This document shows positions 1 through 8,451 of a stretch of 64,000 bases of DNA, piece by piece. Source of the stretch: Pseudomonas sp. Lineage in GTDB: Bacteria; Pseudomonadota; Gammaproteobacteria; Pseudomonadales; Pseudomonadaceae. The translations under genes were made by a program, and so were the position numbers. The stretch spans positions 62,001 to 126,000 of the forward strand of contig NZ_PEKX01000023.1 in the NCBI RefSeq assembly GCF_002796985.1, written 5' to 3'. Under the pieces are notes generated by a model. It made no database searches, had not been told where the DNA came from, and saw only the letters and a list, made by a program, of their open reading frames with translations. Position 1 is the stretch's first letter; each line of letters opens with the position of its first letter.

Positions 1-142
1 CGACGACACCGGGATCGGACACCACCAGCACTTTGCGGGCGCCGAAGGTTTTCACGTAATTGGCAACATTGTGCCGGCATCCGGCACCGAAAATGATCTC
101 TGGCGAGACGAATTTGCGCAGCTGGCTGAGCTCGTGGGACAT
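1..142 (-). CDS. ercA: Iron-containing alcohol dehydrogenase ErcA, N-terminus only
   Basis: Only the first 47 codons are inside the window; the gene runs off the left edge. The start reads MSHELSQLRKFVSPEII, followed by FGAGC and a KVLVVSDPGV strand, the typical opening of the group III Fe-dependent alcohol dehydrogenase fold. In P. aeruginosa a gene of this type (ercA) lies directly downstream of pqqH and takes part in the regulatory cascade for ethanol oxidation. Here the spacing to pqqH is 117 bp on the same strand. The ErcA assignment rests on that position and on the N-terminal sequence; the metal ligands are outside the window. Confidence 0.8.
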   Translation of the reverse strand, partial: MSHELSQLRKFVSPEIIFGAGCRHNVANYVKTFGARKVLVVSDPGVV

Positions 143-259
143 CGGAGGCTCTGTCGTTATTGTTATGGGATGTTTCCGGCAGCCTACTGCATCCGTCAGG
201 GTTTGCAATGCGACCTTGGCAGACGGCTCTGACAGCCAGCTCCGTCAGACATCAACCCG

Positions 260-2056
260 TCATCGCGCCGCCAACAGCGCCTGGTAGAAGCGCCACTCAG
301 CCTCCAGCGCATGGGCCAGATTGGCCGCCTGGCGGAAGCCGTGGCGCTCCCCGGCGTAGCGGTGCACCTCCACCGGCACGCCGCGCTGGCGCAGGCTGTC
401 GACCATGGCGTCGGTCTGTGCTGGCACCACCACCGCGTCCAGCTCGCCCTGGAAGAAGATCATCGGCGCGCGGATATGCTCCGCCAGCAACACCGGCGTG
501 CGCTCGCGGTAGCGCTCGGCGTCCTGTTGCGGGTCGCCGATCAGCCAATCGAGGTAATCCGCCTCGAACTTGTGGGTGACCCGCGCCAGCGCCTGCGGGT
601 CGCTGACGCCGTACAGGCTGGCGCCGCCGCGCAGGCCCGGCAGCCGCGCCAGGGCCATCAGCGCGCTGTAGCCGCCAGCACTGGCGCCGCGCACGAACAC
701 CCGCTGGCGGTCGATGCGCCCCGCCTTGCCAAGGAAGTCCAGCGCCGCGCCGATGTCCTCCACTTCCACCTGCCCCCAGCCCAGGTGCAGGCGCTCGCGA
801 TAGGCGCGGCCGTAGCCGCTGCTGCCGCGATAGTTGAGGTCGGCCACGGCGAAACCGCGGCGTGTCCAGAACTGGATGCGCCCGTCGAACACCGGGTAGC
901 TGGCCGAGGTCGGCCCACCGTGCAGGAACACCACCAGCGGCGGCTTTTCTTCCTCCCCGAGTGCCGGGTAGAAGAAGCCGTACCCGCATTCGTCGCCGCC
1001 CACCGGGTAACGGAAGGCCTCGCCACGGGACAGCTCGGCCTCGGCCAGTGGCTTCTCGCCACCGGCGAGCACCTGAACGGAGCCATCCACCCGACGGATC
1101 GCCAGCAACGTCGGCAGACGGTCCGGCGCGGCGGCGATGCAGTAGAAATGGCGCTCGTCCGCCGCCAACGCGCGAAAACGGCTGTACTCGGGCGCCAACC
1201 GACGCTCAGCGCCGCGTCCGTCATACAGCACCAGCACGCCGCGCCCCTCCTCGTAGCAAGTCGCCAGCAGGCTGCCCCCCGGCAGCGGCAGGAAGGTGCG
1301 CCCGCCCAGTTGCCAGGGCGCGCTGGCGTGGTCGGCTGCGGCGAACGGCAAAACCCCGAAGCCTTCGTGACAGGGTTGCCAATAGCCTGCGCGGTCGCTC
1401 AGCCAGTACAGCCGGCCGTCTTCGGCGAAACGCGGCTGCTGGATGGATTCGTGGTGGGCGTGCCCGGCCAGGCAACGCTGTTCGCCGGCAAATGACTCGC
1501 ACAGGCGGGTGCGCGTCCAGGGCTGGTGCGGGCGGTCCCATTCCACCCAGACAACGCGCTCGGCGCTGGCGTCGGCCACCGGGGAGGCATAGAAGTCCGC
1601 GCCAGCGGCGATCACCCGGCGTCGACCATCGGCGTCCAGCCGCACGATGCGGTGGCTCACCCCGCTGCTGCCGTTTTCTTCCTCGACCGCCAGCAGCGCA
1701 TTCCACGCCGGGACGTAGTGCAGGTCGCCGTAGCGGCAGTCGTCGCGGTGGGTGATCGGTCGGGGGGCACCGCCCAGGCGCAGCCAGCGCACCTGCTGGT
1801 CGCCCTCTTCCACCCAGGCCACGCCGTCGGCGGTGGCACAGCACGAGCCGCCACCGTACTCGTAGACGCGGCTGCGCAGCGAGGCACCGGGCGGTGTCAG
1901 TTCGACGCTCTGCCCCTCTCGCCGGAGGAACAGCCGGCAGCGCGCGCTGGCAGGGTCGAATGCGGCCCACAGCAGCCCGCCGTGGGCCACGTGCAGCTCG
2001 GCAAAATCCCCGGCGGCAGCGACCGCGCGCTCGGCGCTCCAGTCACCGTTCTGCAT
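260..2056 (-). CDS. pqqH: Prolyl oligopeptidase family protein PqqH
   Basis: This is a 598-residue S9-family serine peptidase. The N-terminal two thirds form a beta-propeller-like domain and the C-terminal third is an alpha/beta hydrolase domain. The nucleophile elbow G-A-S-A-G puts the catalytic serine at residue 459. The acid is probably in the FFQGELDAVV strand and the histidine in ERHGF near the end. It starts one base downstream of the pqqE stop, so it is the last gene of the pqqABCDE operon, as in P. aeruginosa. No signal peptide is visible, so it should be cytoplasmic. A role in handling the PqqA peptide is plausible from its position but not shown by the sequence. Confidence 0.9.
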   Translation of the reverse strand: MQNGDWSAERAVAAAGDFAELHVAHGGLLWAAFDPASARCRLFLRREGQSVELTPPGASLRSRVYEYGGGSCCATADGVAWVEEGDQQVRWLRLGGAPRPITHRDDCRYGDLHYVPAWNALLAVEEENGSSGVSHRIVRLDADGRRRVIAAGADFYASPVADASAERVVWVEWDRPHQPWTRTRLCESFAGEQRCLAGHAHHESIQQPRFAEDGRLYWLSDRAGYWQPCHEGFGVLPFAAADHASAPWQLGGRTFLPLPGGSLLATCYEEGRGVLVLYDGRGAERRLAPEYSRFRALAADERHFYCIAAAPDRLPTLLAIRRVDGSVQVLAGGEKPLAEAELSRGEAFRYPVGGDECGYGFFYPALGEEEKPPLVVFLHGGPTSASYPVFDGRIQFWTRRGFAVADLNYRGSSGYGRAYRERLHLGWGQVEVEDIGAALDFLGKAGRIDRQRVFVRGASAGGYSALMALARLPGLRGGASLYGVSDPQALARVTHKFEADYLDWLIGDPQQDAERYRERTPVLLAEHIRAPMIFFQGELDAVVVPAQTDAMVDSLRQRGVPVEVHRYAGERHGFRQAANLAHALEAEWRFYQALLAAR

Positions 2057-2057
2057 C

Positions 2058-3206
2058 TCAGGCCTTGCAGATCAGTTGCGAGGCGCGCTCGTTGCGCAGG
2101 GTCAGTGCGCTGAGCGGCGCGGTCGTCGTTTCTGCTTCCCGGCGGGCGTCGAGGATGATGCCGTGGTGGGCTGACTTTGCGCACACCGGGTCGGTCGCCT
2201 CGGCATCGCCGGTGAGCATGAACGCCTGGCAGCGGCAGCCACCGAAGTCGCGTTCCTTCTCGTCACAGGAGCGGCAGGGCTCGGGCATCCACGCGTCACC
2301 GCGGAAGCGGTTGAAGCCGAAGGACTCGTACCAGATGTGTTGCAGGCTGTGCTCGCGCACGTTGGGGAACTTGACCGGCAGTTGCCGTGCGCTGTGGCAC
2401 GGCAGCGCGGTGCCATCCGGGGTGACGTCGAGGAACACGCTGCCCCAGCCGCCCATGCAGGCCTTGGGGCGCTCTTCGTAGTAGTCGGGCACCACGAAGA
2501 TCAGCTTGCACGGATGCCCTTCGGCGGCCAGGCGCTCGCGGTAGTCGGCGGTGATCCGCTCGGCGCGCTGTAGCTGTTCGCGGGTCGGCAGCAGGCCGGC
2601 ACGGTTCAGCTCGGCCCAGCCGTAGAACTGGCAGGTGGCGAGTTCGACGAAATCCGCCTCCAGCTCGATGCACAGCTCGATGATGCGATCGATGCGGTCG
2701 ATGTTGTGCCGGTGGGTGACGAAGTTCAGCACCATCGGGTAGCCGTGGGCCTTCACCGCGCGGGCCATGGCGAGCTTCTGGGCAAAGGCCTTGCGCGAGC
2801 CGGCGAGCAGGTTGTTCACCTCCTCGTCGGCGGCCTGGAAGCTGATCTGGATGTGGTCCAGCCCGGCGTCGGCGAACTCCTTCAGGCGCTTCTCGTTCAG
2901 GCCGATGCCGGAGGTGATCAGGTTGGTGTAGAAGCCCAGCCCGCGTGCGGCGGCGATCAGCTCGGCGAGGTCCTGGCGCACCAGCGGCTCGCCGCCGGAG
3001 AAGCCCAGTTGCGCCGCGCCCATCTCACGGGCTTGGCGGAACACCTCGATCCACTGGGCGGTGGTCAGCTCGTCGCCACCCTTGGCGAAGTCCAGCGGGT
3101 TGGAGCAGTACGGGCATTGCAGCGGGCAGCGGTAGGTCAGCTCGGCCAGCAGCCAGAGTGGCGGGCCTACCGGCGCTTCAGCGCAGCTCGATCCAGAATT
3201 GCGCAT
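2058..3206 (-). CDS. pqqE: PQQ biosynthesis radical SAM enzyme PqqE
   Basis: PqqE forms the first carbon-carbon bond of PQQ, joining the Glu and Tyr side chains of PqqA while PqqD holds the peptide. The radical SAM motif C-x3-C-x2-C is at C27, C31 and C34 ([10 protein letters not shown]). A C-terminal SPASM domain with further cysteines (CMGGWG, CRSC, GGCRC) binds auxiliary iron-sulfur clusters. The open frame extends 38 codons further upstream. I chose the ATG at 3206 because it gives 382 residues, the usual family length, and begins just before the conserved [17 protein letters not shown] stretch. This start overlaps the end of pqqD by 29 bp, which suggests translational coupling. Confidence 0.95.
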   Translation of the reverse strand: MRNSGSSCAEAPVGPPLWLLAELTYRCPLQCPYCSNPLDFAKGGDELTTAQWIEVFRQAREMGAAQLGFSGGEPLVRQDLAELIAAARGLGFYTNLITSGIGLNEKRLKEFADAGLDHIQISFQAADEEVNNLLAGSRKAFAQKLAMARAVKAHGYPMVLNFVTHRHNIDRIDRIIELCIELEADFVELATCQFYGWAELNRAGLLPTREQLQRAERITADYRERLAAEGHPCKLIFVVPDYYEERPKACMGGWGSVFLDVTPDGTALPCHSARQLPVKFPNVREHSLQHIWYESFGFNRFRGDAWMPEPCRSCDEKERDFGGCRCQAFMLTGDAEATDPVCAKSAHHGIILDARREAETTTAPLSALTLRNERASQLICKA

Positions 3207-3456
3207 GGGCCACCTCGAGGAATGCCAGGATGTCTTCATCAATGCCCGGTACACCGGGGAAATCGGCGCGCAGGCCATCGATGATGCCGGCGACGTCGCG
3301 CTGACCGTCGACGCGGTCAAGGATCGCCCCGGCGCTGTCGTTGAGCTTCACCATCCCTTCAGGATAGAGCAGCACGTGGCAGCCCTGGGCCGGTTCGAAT
3401 TGCAGGCGGAAACCCCGGCGCAGCGCCGGGACGCTGTCCAGCGAAGGCAGACTCAT
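3178..3456 (-). CDS. pqqD: PQQ peptide chaperone PqqD
   Basis: PqqD is a 92-residue RiPP recognition element protein that binds the PqqA precursor and presents it to PqqE. The sequence shows the typical GFRLQFE and [18 protein letters not shown] strands, followed by a helical part ending in AQFWIELR. The start at 3456 shares its A with the TGA stop of pqqC (TGATG), which argues against the seven-codon longer frame. Tight overlaps on both sides place it firmly inside the pqq operon. Confidence 0.95.
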   Translation of the reverse strand: MSLPSLDSVPALRRGFRLQFEPAQGCHVLLYPEGMVKLNDSAGAILDRVDGQRDVAGIIDGLRADFPGVPGIDEDILAFLEVAHAQFWIELR

Positions 3457-4205
3457 CACAGCAACCCCCTGTGCCACACGCGCTCGGCCGTCACCGTGTG
3501 GTACGGCGGGCGCTCCAGTTCATAGGCCATGCTCATCGCGTCGAGCATGCTCCAGAGCACATCGAGCTTGAATTGCAGGATTTCCAGCATGCGCTCCTGG
3601 GCCTCGCGGGTGCGGTAGTGCTCCAGGGTGATGCGCAGGCCGTGCTCGACGTCGCGGCGCGCCTGGGACAGACGCTTGCGGAAATAGTCGTAGCCACTGG
3701 CGTCGATCCACGGGTAATGCTGCGGCCAGCTGTCCAGGCGCGACTGGTGAATCTGCGGGGCGAACAGTTCGGTCAGTGAGCTGCTGGCCGCTTCCTGCCA
3801 ACTGGCGCGGCGGGCGAAGTTGACGTAAGCATCCACCGCGAAGCGCACGCCGGGCAGCACCAGTTCCTGGGACAGCACCTGCTCGCGGTCCAGCCCGACC
3901 GATTCGGCCAGGCGCAGCCAGGCCTCGATGCCGCCCTCCTCGCCGGGCGCGCCGTCGTGATCGAGAATGCGCTGCAACCATTCGCGGCGCACCTCGCGGT
4001 CCGGGCAGTTGGCGAGGATCGCCGCGTCTTTCAGCGGGATGTTCAGCTGGTAGTAGAAGCGGTTGGCCACCCAGCCCTGGATCTGCTCGCGGGTGGCGCG
4101 GCCTTCATACATGGCCACGTGGTACGGGTGGAAGATGTGGTAGCAGGCGCCCTTGGCGCGCAGCGCCTGCTCGAATTCGGCGGGGCTCATGGCTTCGCGG
4201 GTCAT
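3456..4205 (-). CDS. pqqC: Pyrroloquinoline-quinone synthase PqqC
   Basis: PqqC is a cofactor-free oxidase that carries out the final ring closure and eight-electron oxidation giving PQQ. The 249 residues cover the whole family length. Stretches such as [25 protein letters not shown] and the RILDHDG motif form the all-helical haem-oxygenase-like fold and its His/Arg/Tyr-rich active site. It is near identical to what I recall of P. aeruginosa PqqC. It lies 12 bp downstream of pqqB and overlaps pqqD by one base. Confidence 0.96.
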   Translation of the reverse strand: MTREAMSPAEFEQALRAKGACYHIFHPYHVAMYEGRATREQIQGWVANRFYYQLNIPLKDAAILANCPDREVRREWLQRILDHDGAPGEEGGIEAWLRLAESVGLDREQVLSQELVLPGVRFAVDAYVNFARRASWQEAASSSLTELFAPQIHQSRLDSWPQHYPWIDASGYDYFRKRLSQARRDVEHGLRITLEHYRTREAQERMLEILQFKLDVLWSMLDAMSMAYELERPPYHTVTAERVWHRGLL

Positions 4206-4217
4206 CTTGGCAGCCCT

Positions 4218-5132
4218 TTAAAGGAAGATGCCCATGCCGTCGAACGCCACCTCGATACCGCGCGCGTCCAGTTCGGCGCGTTCGGGCGAGGCGATGTCGA
4301 GGATGGGATTGGTGTTGTTGATGTGGATGAGCACCTTGCGCGGTCCGTCGATGCCGTCGAGCACCTCGATCATGCCGCCGGGGCCGCTCTGGGCCAGGTG
4401 GCCCATCTCACTGCCGAGCTTGTCGCCCACTTCGCAGACGCGCATCTCGTCGTCGCGCCACAGCGTGCCGTCCACCAGCAGGCAGTCGGCGCGCCGCATC
4501 CACGCCAACAGTTCGTCGTCCACCTGGCCCAGGCCCGGCGCGTAGAACAGCTTGCCGCCGGTGGACAGGTCCTCGATGAACAGGCCGATGTTGTCTCCCG
4601 GATGCGGGTTGCCCCGGTGTGGCGAATACGGCGGTGCACTGCTGCGCAGGGCAATGGCGGTGAGGCGCAGGCCCGGGCAGGCCGGGATGCTGAAAGGCTC
4701 TGCGTCCAGTTCGATGAGCTTGTGCTTCAGCCCGCCGTTCCAGTGCGACAGCATGGGGAACAGCGGGAAGCCGGTGGACAGGTCCTGGTGGACCATTTCC
4801 GTGCACCACACCTCGTGCGGGCAGCCCTCGCGCAGGCTGAGCAGGCCGGTGGTGTGGTCGATCTGGCTGTCCAGCAGGACGATGGCGGCAATCGACGAAT
4901 CCCGCAGGCGCCGCGCCGGCTGCAGCGCCGGGAAGGACGCCAGTTGGGCGCGGATGTCGGGGGATGCGTTGCAGAGAATCCAGTTGGCGCCATCGTCGGA
5001 CAGCGCGATGGACGACTGGGTGCGTGGCTGCGCAATCACGCTGCCGTCGCGGACGCCGCGACAGTTGCGGCAATTGCAGTTCCACTGGGGAAAGCCGCCA
5101 CCGGCGGCTGACCCGAGAATTCGGATGTGCAT
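4218..5132 (-). CDS. pqqB: PQQ biosynthesis protein PqqB
   Basis: This is a 304-residue protein of the metallo-beta-lactamase fold, proposed in the family literature to hydroxylate the tyrosine moiety of the PQQ intermediate. It opens with [21 protein letters not shown], which includes the glycine-rich loop and the cysteine-rich CNCRNC zinc site seen in PqqB proteins. Histidines characteristic of the fold are changed relative to true lactamases. It is separated from pqqA by 47 bp that hold a strong hairpin, and followed after 12 bp by pqqC. Confidence 0.95.
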   Translation of the reverse strand: MHIRILGSAAGGGFPQWNCNCRNCRGVRDGSVIAQPRTQSSIALSDDGANWILCNASPDIRAQLASFPALQPARRLRDSSIAAIVLLDSQIDHTTGLLSLREGCPHEVWCTEMVHQDLSTGFPLFPMLSHWNGGLKHKLIELDAEPFSIPACPGLRLTAIALRSSAPPYSPHRGNPHPGDNIGLFIEDLSTGGKLFYAPGLGQVDDELLAWMRRADCLLVDGTLWRDDEMRVCEVGDKLGSEMGHLAQSGPGGMIEVLDGIDGPRKVLIHINNTNPILDIASPERAELDARGIEVAFDGMGIFL

Positions 5133-5152
5133 GACAGAGCCCTATGGGCAGG

Positions 5153-5172
5153 GGCCCCGGCGAACCGGGGCC
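5153..5172 (-). promoter_or_regulatory. Intercistronic stem-loop between pqqA and pqqB with UUCG loop
   Basis: On the transcribed strand an 8-bp all-GC stem GGCCCCGG/CCGGGGCC closes a UUCG tetraloop, starting 7 bp after the pqqA stop. There is no U-run, so it is not a full Rho-independent terminator. It is well placed to protect the short pqqA message from 3' decay or to reduce read-through into pqqB. PqqA is consumed stoichiometrically, whereas PqqB-E are catalytic. Confidence 0.7.
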
Positions 5173-5179
5173 GCGTGGA

Positions 5180-5251
5180 TCAGCGGTTGGCGAAGTACAG
5201 GGTCACTTCGAAGCCAAGGCGCAGGTCGGTGAAGCTAGGCTTGGTCCACAT
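5180..5251 (-). CDS. pqqA: PQQ precursor peptide PqqA (23 residues)
   Basis: The translation is [20 protein letters not shown] followed by ANR, giving 23 residues. This ribosomally made peptide supplies the glutamate and tyrosine that become PQQ. The conserved E-x3-Y pair is at Glu15 and Tyr19, with the usual leader W/K/P and LRLGFE context. A purine-rich AGAGGA lies a few bases upstream of the ATG. The gene is first in the operon and precedes pqqB by 47 bp. Confidence 0.97.
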   Translation of the reverse strand: MWTKPSFTDLRLGFEVTLYFANR

Positions 5252-5564
5252 GGGTCTGTCCTCTTTTTCACTAAGGCTGTTTTTGTTAGGCAAGGTGCCG
5301 GCAGGACCGGCAAGTCGAGTTAAACACCAGGGTCAGGCACTCCGAATGATACTTTCGAAGGAGATTCCCCCCTGATTTGGTAGCGGGCCACGACAGCCAT
5401 TGCTCGGGCATTCGTCGTCGGTAACCCTCCGGTCTAGACTAGACAATCCTCGGAGCAGTCCTACGCGGAGCCGATTCCCTACAAAAACAAGCGGCGGGCT
5501 GCTGGGCAGTCGCATCGCGCAGTTGCGGGAAGTGGACGTCACCCGGTTGCTCACCCTGAGTAAT
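5252..5564. other. pqqA upstream region
   Basis: About 310 bp carry no convincing gene. They should hold the pqqA promoter on the minus strand, but I cannot pick a clear -35/-10 pair. A perfect 13-bp palindrome GTCTAGACTAGAC is at 5432-5444. A TTTGGTA (5376-5382) resembles half of the motif found before the PQQ-associated ABC operon, but the match is short and could be chance. Confidence 0.4.
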
Positions 5565-5594
5565 GAAAAAGCCCCGGCATGCCGGGGCTTTTCG
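5565..5594 (-). terminator. Rho-independent terminator after the pilU-type gene
   Basis: AAAAAGCCCCGGC-ATGCCGGGGCTTTT is a GC-rich inverted repeat flanked by A and T runs, 16 bp beyond the stop of the minus-strand ATPase gene. It could also work in the other direction. Confidence 0.8.
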
Positions 5595-5609
5595 CTTTCA
5601 GGCCGGGGC

Positions 5610-6839
5610 TTACTGACCGCCCGGCTTCTCCGCGTCTTCCGCTTCGATCTCTTCCAACGCCAGTTCCAGCCCCCAGCTCGATGCCTCGACCGGCTGGGTC
5701 GCCGGCGGCGGAGCGACAGGTGCCGGCGCAGCCGGCTTGGCAGGCGCTGGTGTGGCAGCGCTGCCGACGCTACCCGGGTTGTCCTTGTACAGCTTGAGCT
5801 TCAGACGCAGGTTGTTCGCCGAGTCGGCGTTCTTCACCGCCTCTTCCTCGGTGATCGCCCCTTCCACGGCCAGGTCGAACAGCGCCTGGTCGAAGGTCTG
5901 CATACCCAGGGCGCGGGACTTGTCCATGATCTCCTTGATCGAGCTGAAGTCGCCGCGCTTGATGATGTCGCTGATGGTCGCCGTGCCCAGCAGCACTTCC
6001 ACCGCGGCGCGGCGCTTGCCGTCCTGGGTGCGCACCAGACGCTGGGAAACGAACGCCTTGAGGTTGTTGCCCAAATCGTTGAGCAGCTGCGGCCGGCGCT
6101 CCTCGGGGAAGAAGTTGATGATGCGGTCCAGCGCCTGGTTGGCGTTGTTCGCGTGCAAGGTGGAGATCGCCAGGTGGCCGGTATCGGCGAAGGCCAGGGC
6201 GTGCTCCATGGTCTCGCGGTCGCGAATCTCGCCGATCAGGATCACATCCGGGGCCTGGCGCAGGGTGTTCTTCAGCGCGGCATGGAAGCTGCGGGTATCC
6301 ACGCCCACTTCACGCTGGTTGATGATCGACTTGCGGTGCCGGTGCACGTATTCGATGGGGTCTTCGATGGTGATGATGTGGCCGCCGCTGTTGCGATTGC
6401 GGTGGTCGATCAGCGCCGCCAGGGAGGTCGACTTGCCCGAGCCGGTGCCACCGACGAAGAGCACCAGGCCACGCTTCTCCATGACCACCTTGAGCAGCAC
6501 TTCCGGCAGATTCAGGTCGGCGAACAGCGGGATGTCGAGCTTGATGTTGCGCGCCACGATGGACACTTCGTTGCGCTGCTTGAACAGGTTGATACGGAAG
6601 CGGCCGACGCCCGGCACGGAAATCGCCAGGTTCATTTCCAGCTCGCGGTCGAACTCCGCGCGCTGCTCCTCATCCATCAGCCCATAACCGATGCGGGCGA
6701 CATCGCCGGCCTTCATCGGCTCGTTGGACAGGGGCTTGAGCACCCCATTGAACTTGGCGCAGGGCGGCGCGCCGGTGGAGAGGTAAAGATCCGAACCATC
6801 CTGGGTGGCCAGGATCTTGAGCATCGCTTGGATATCCAT
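5610..6839 (-). CDS. pilU: PilT/PilU-family type IV pilus ATPase
   Basis: This is a 409-residue hexameric secretion-type ATPase associated with pilus retraction at the inner membrane. Walker A GGTGSGKST is at residues 130-138, the Walker B glutamate in GEIRD near 204, and the His box GHLAISTLHANN near 221-232. TLHANNANQALDRI is the PilU rather than the PilT signature. The ATG at 6839 starts the conserved MDIQAMLKILATQDGSDLYL; the longer upstream frame is not conserved-looking. After about residue 350 there is a Pro/Ala-rich tail ending in acidic residues, longer than I expect for PilU. It is not next to a pilT gene, so it may be a second PilU-like paralogue. Confidence 0.85.
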   Translation of the reverse strand: MDIQAMLKILATQDGSDLYLSTGAPPCAKFNGVLKPLSNEPMKAGDVARIGYGLMDEEQRAEFDRELEMNLAISVPGVGRFRINLFKQRNEVSIVARNIKLDIPLFADLNLPEVLLKVVMEKRGLVLFVGGTGSGKSTSLAALIDHRNRNSGGHIITIEDPIEYVHRHRKSIINQREVGVDTRSFHAALKNTLRQAPDVILIGEIRDRETMEHALAFADTGHLAISTLHANNANQALDRIINFFPEERRPQLLNDLGNNLKAFVSQRLVRTQDGKRRAAVEVLLGTATISDIIKRGDFSSIKEIMDKSRALGMQTFDQALFDLAVEGAITEEEAVKNADSANNLRLKLKLYKDNPGSVGSAATPAPAKPAAPAPVAPPPATQPVEASSWGLELALEEIEAEDAEKPGGQ

Positions 6840-7023
6840 TGAACTGCATCCGTACGCAAGGTGGCGGTGGACGCTGTCTGTCAGCAGCGTCCTATAGATA
6901 AGAATTGGCTTATCGACTCTATGGAGCGCCCCTGCACCAGACAATGCAACCCATCGCAAAATGCGACCTGCATCACTGCTCCCGTACAATGCAGCGCAGA
7001 CGCTTTCATCGAGGAACGAAACA

Positions 7024-7302
7024 ATGCCCGTCGCCATGGCCCGCCACATTCTGGTCAAGACCGCCGCCGAAGCCGAGCAGATCAAGCAGCGCCTGGCCAA
7101 GGGCGAGGATTTCGCCGCCCTGGCGCGCAAGCATTCCACCTGCGCCTCCGGCAAGCGCGGCGGCGACCTGGGCGAGGTACGCCCCGGCCAGATGGTCCGC
7201 AGCATCGACCAGGTGATCTTCAAGAAGCCGCTCGGTATCGTTCACGGGCCGGTGAAAAGCCAGTTCGGCTACCATCTGGTCGAGGTCTACTTCCGTGACT
7301 GA
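7024..7302 (+). CDS. ppiC: Parvulin peptidyl-prolyl isomerase PpiC
   Basis: This is a 92-residue single-domain parvulin that catalyses cis-trans isomerisation of prolyl bonds. ARHILVKT at the start, the HSTCASGKRGGDLGEV loop and the C-terminal FGYHLVEV strand are the family hallmarks, and the length equals E. coli PpiC. There is no signal peptide, so it is cytoplasmic. A GAGGAA ribosome binding site precedes the ATG at 7024; a second ATG four codons later is possible. It is divergent from pilU and heads a short operon with the next two genes. Confidence 0.92.
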   Translation: MPVAMARHILVKTAAEAEQIKQRLAKGEDFAALARKHSTCASGKRGGDLGEVRPGQMVRSIDQVIFKKPLGIVHGPVKSQFGYHLVEVYFRD

Positions 7303-7336
7303 TCGAAAGCGTGACTGACCGAAGGAACGCACGCCC

Positions 7337-7699
7337 ATGACACCGCAACAGATAGCCCGCTTCTGCCTGGAACTGCCCGGTGCCCGCGAAGACATCAAGT
7401 GGGGCAGCAACCGGGTGTTCTCGGTGGCCGGCAACAAGATGTTCGCCATCCTCGACTTTCTCGACAGCGGCAACGGCGGCCTGGCTTTCAAGGTCGGCCC
7501 CGAGCTGTTCCTGGGCTACGTCGACCGCCCCGGCATCCGCCCGGCGCCCTACCTGGCGCGGGCCTTCTGGATTGCCCTGCAGCGCCCCTACCCCATGGGC
7601 GACGCCGAACTGCGCGAAGCGCTGACTCGCTCGCACCAGCTGGTGGTCGCCCGCCTGCCCAAGCGCCAACGCCTGGGCCTCGTGCTGGAGCAGCTCTGA
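7337..7699 (+). CDS. MmcQ/YjbR family protein
   Basis: This 120-residue protein has the YjbR/CyaY-like fold. It shows the family opening (PQQIARFCLELPGA), a central WGSNRVFSVAGNKMFAIL sheet and a C-terminal helix ending LGLVLEQL. The family is widespread, has a double-wing DNA-binding-like fold, and has no firmly established function. The gene starts 34 bp after ppiC, and its stop overlaps the next start by one base, so the three genes are probably co-transcribed. Confidence 0.85.
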   Translation: MTPQQIARFCLELPGAREDIKWGSNRVFSVAGNKMFAILDFLDSGNGGLAFKVGPELFLGYVDRPGIRPAPYLARAFWIALQRPYPMGDAELREALTRSHQLVVARLPKRQRLGLVLEQL

Positions 7700-8253
7700 T
7701 GCGGACCTTGAACTGGGAAGGTATCTGGCATGCGCCGTCCGCCAGCTGGGAATCGCTGCAACTGGGCGAGCGACGCGCCGAGAGCCAGCTGCGGGCCATC
7801 GACGAAGCGGGCGGGCCGTCCTATCAGCTCGATTACCAGCTGGAGTGGGACGCCCAATGGCGCCTGCGGGAAGCGCGGTTCAGCGTGGAAAGCGCCCGAG
7901 GCGCGCACCAACTGCACCTGCTGACCGATGGCGCTGGGCACTGGCGCACCGCTGAAGGCGAGTCACTGACGGCGCTGGACGGCTGCCTGGACATCGACAT
8001 CTGGCCGTCACCCTTCACCAACACCTTCCCCATTCGCCGCCTGCAGCTGGCCGAAGGCGAGCGCCGGGAGCTGGCAGTCGTCTATCTGGAGGCGCCAAAG
8101 CTCAAGCCGGTGCGCATGCGCCAGGGCTACACCCGGATTGACGCCCACCACTACCGCTACGAGAACCTGGAAGGCACCGACTTTCAGGCGATGCTGACAG
8201 TGGATGACGAAGGCTTGGTGATCGATTACCCCACGCTGTTTCGTCGGGTCTGA
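7699..8253 (+). CDS. Putative glycolipid-binding domain protein
   Basis: This 184-residue protein, without a signal peptide, resembles the putative glycolipid-binding family (Pfam PF06475). It is rich in beta strands, with WxxxxRLREARFSVE, a DIWPSPFTNTFPIRRL core and a C-terminal HHYRYENLEGTDFQAMLTVDDEGLVIDYP. Proteins of this family form a spiral beta-roll; their ligand in bacteria is unknown. The ATG at 7699 shares its A with the TGA of the YjbR gene. The assignment is by pattern memory and not by a search. Confidence 0.75.
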   Translation: MRTLNWEGIWHAPSASWESLQLGERRAESQLRAIDEAGGPSYQLDYQLEWDAQWRLREARFSVESARGAHQLHLLTDGAGHWRTAEGESLTALDGCLDIDIWPSPFTNTFPIRRLQLAEGERRELAVVYLEAPKLKPVRMRQGYTRIDAHHYRYENLEGTDFQAMLTVDDEGLVIDYPTLFRRV

Positions 8254-8263
8254 CAGACTGCCT

Positions 8264-8344
8264 TTGTAGGAGCGAGCTTGCTCACGAACCACTTGACGCT
8301 GGAGCGGCCGGGGAATCCCTTCGCGAGCAAGCTCGCTCCTACGA
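8264..8344. repeat. REP-type inverted pair
   Basis: GTAGGAGCGAGCTTGCTC at the left is repeated in inverted orientation as GAGCAAGCTCGCTCCTAC at the right, about 40 bp apart. Related units occur at 14566-14751, 50746-50831 and 55448-55475. This is the common Pseudomonas REP/REPIN sequence class found in intergenic gaps. Confidence 0.85.
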
Positions 8345-8451
8345 AGAGCCGCGCAGGGCGGATAATATTCCAGGTAGTTCGTTAGCTAGCTTTCCTACAT
8401 GTCAGACGCGGTCCATCATGTAGGACCACTCGCCGTACCGAACCGCTTCAC

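Noticed and set aside
5400..6842. 480-codon plus-strand frame opposite the PilU-type gene
   Set aside because: It crosses the terminator and is antisense to a clear ATPase, without recognisable domains.
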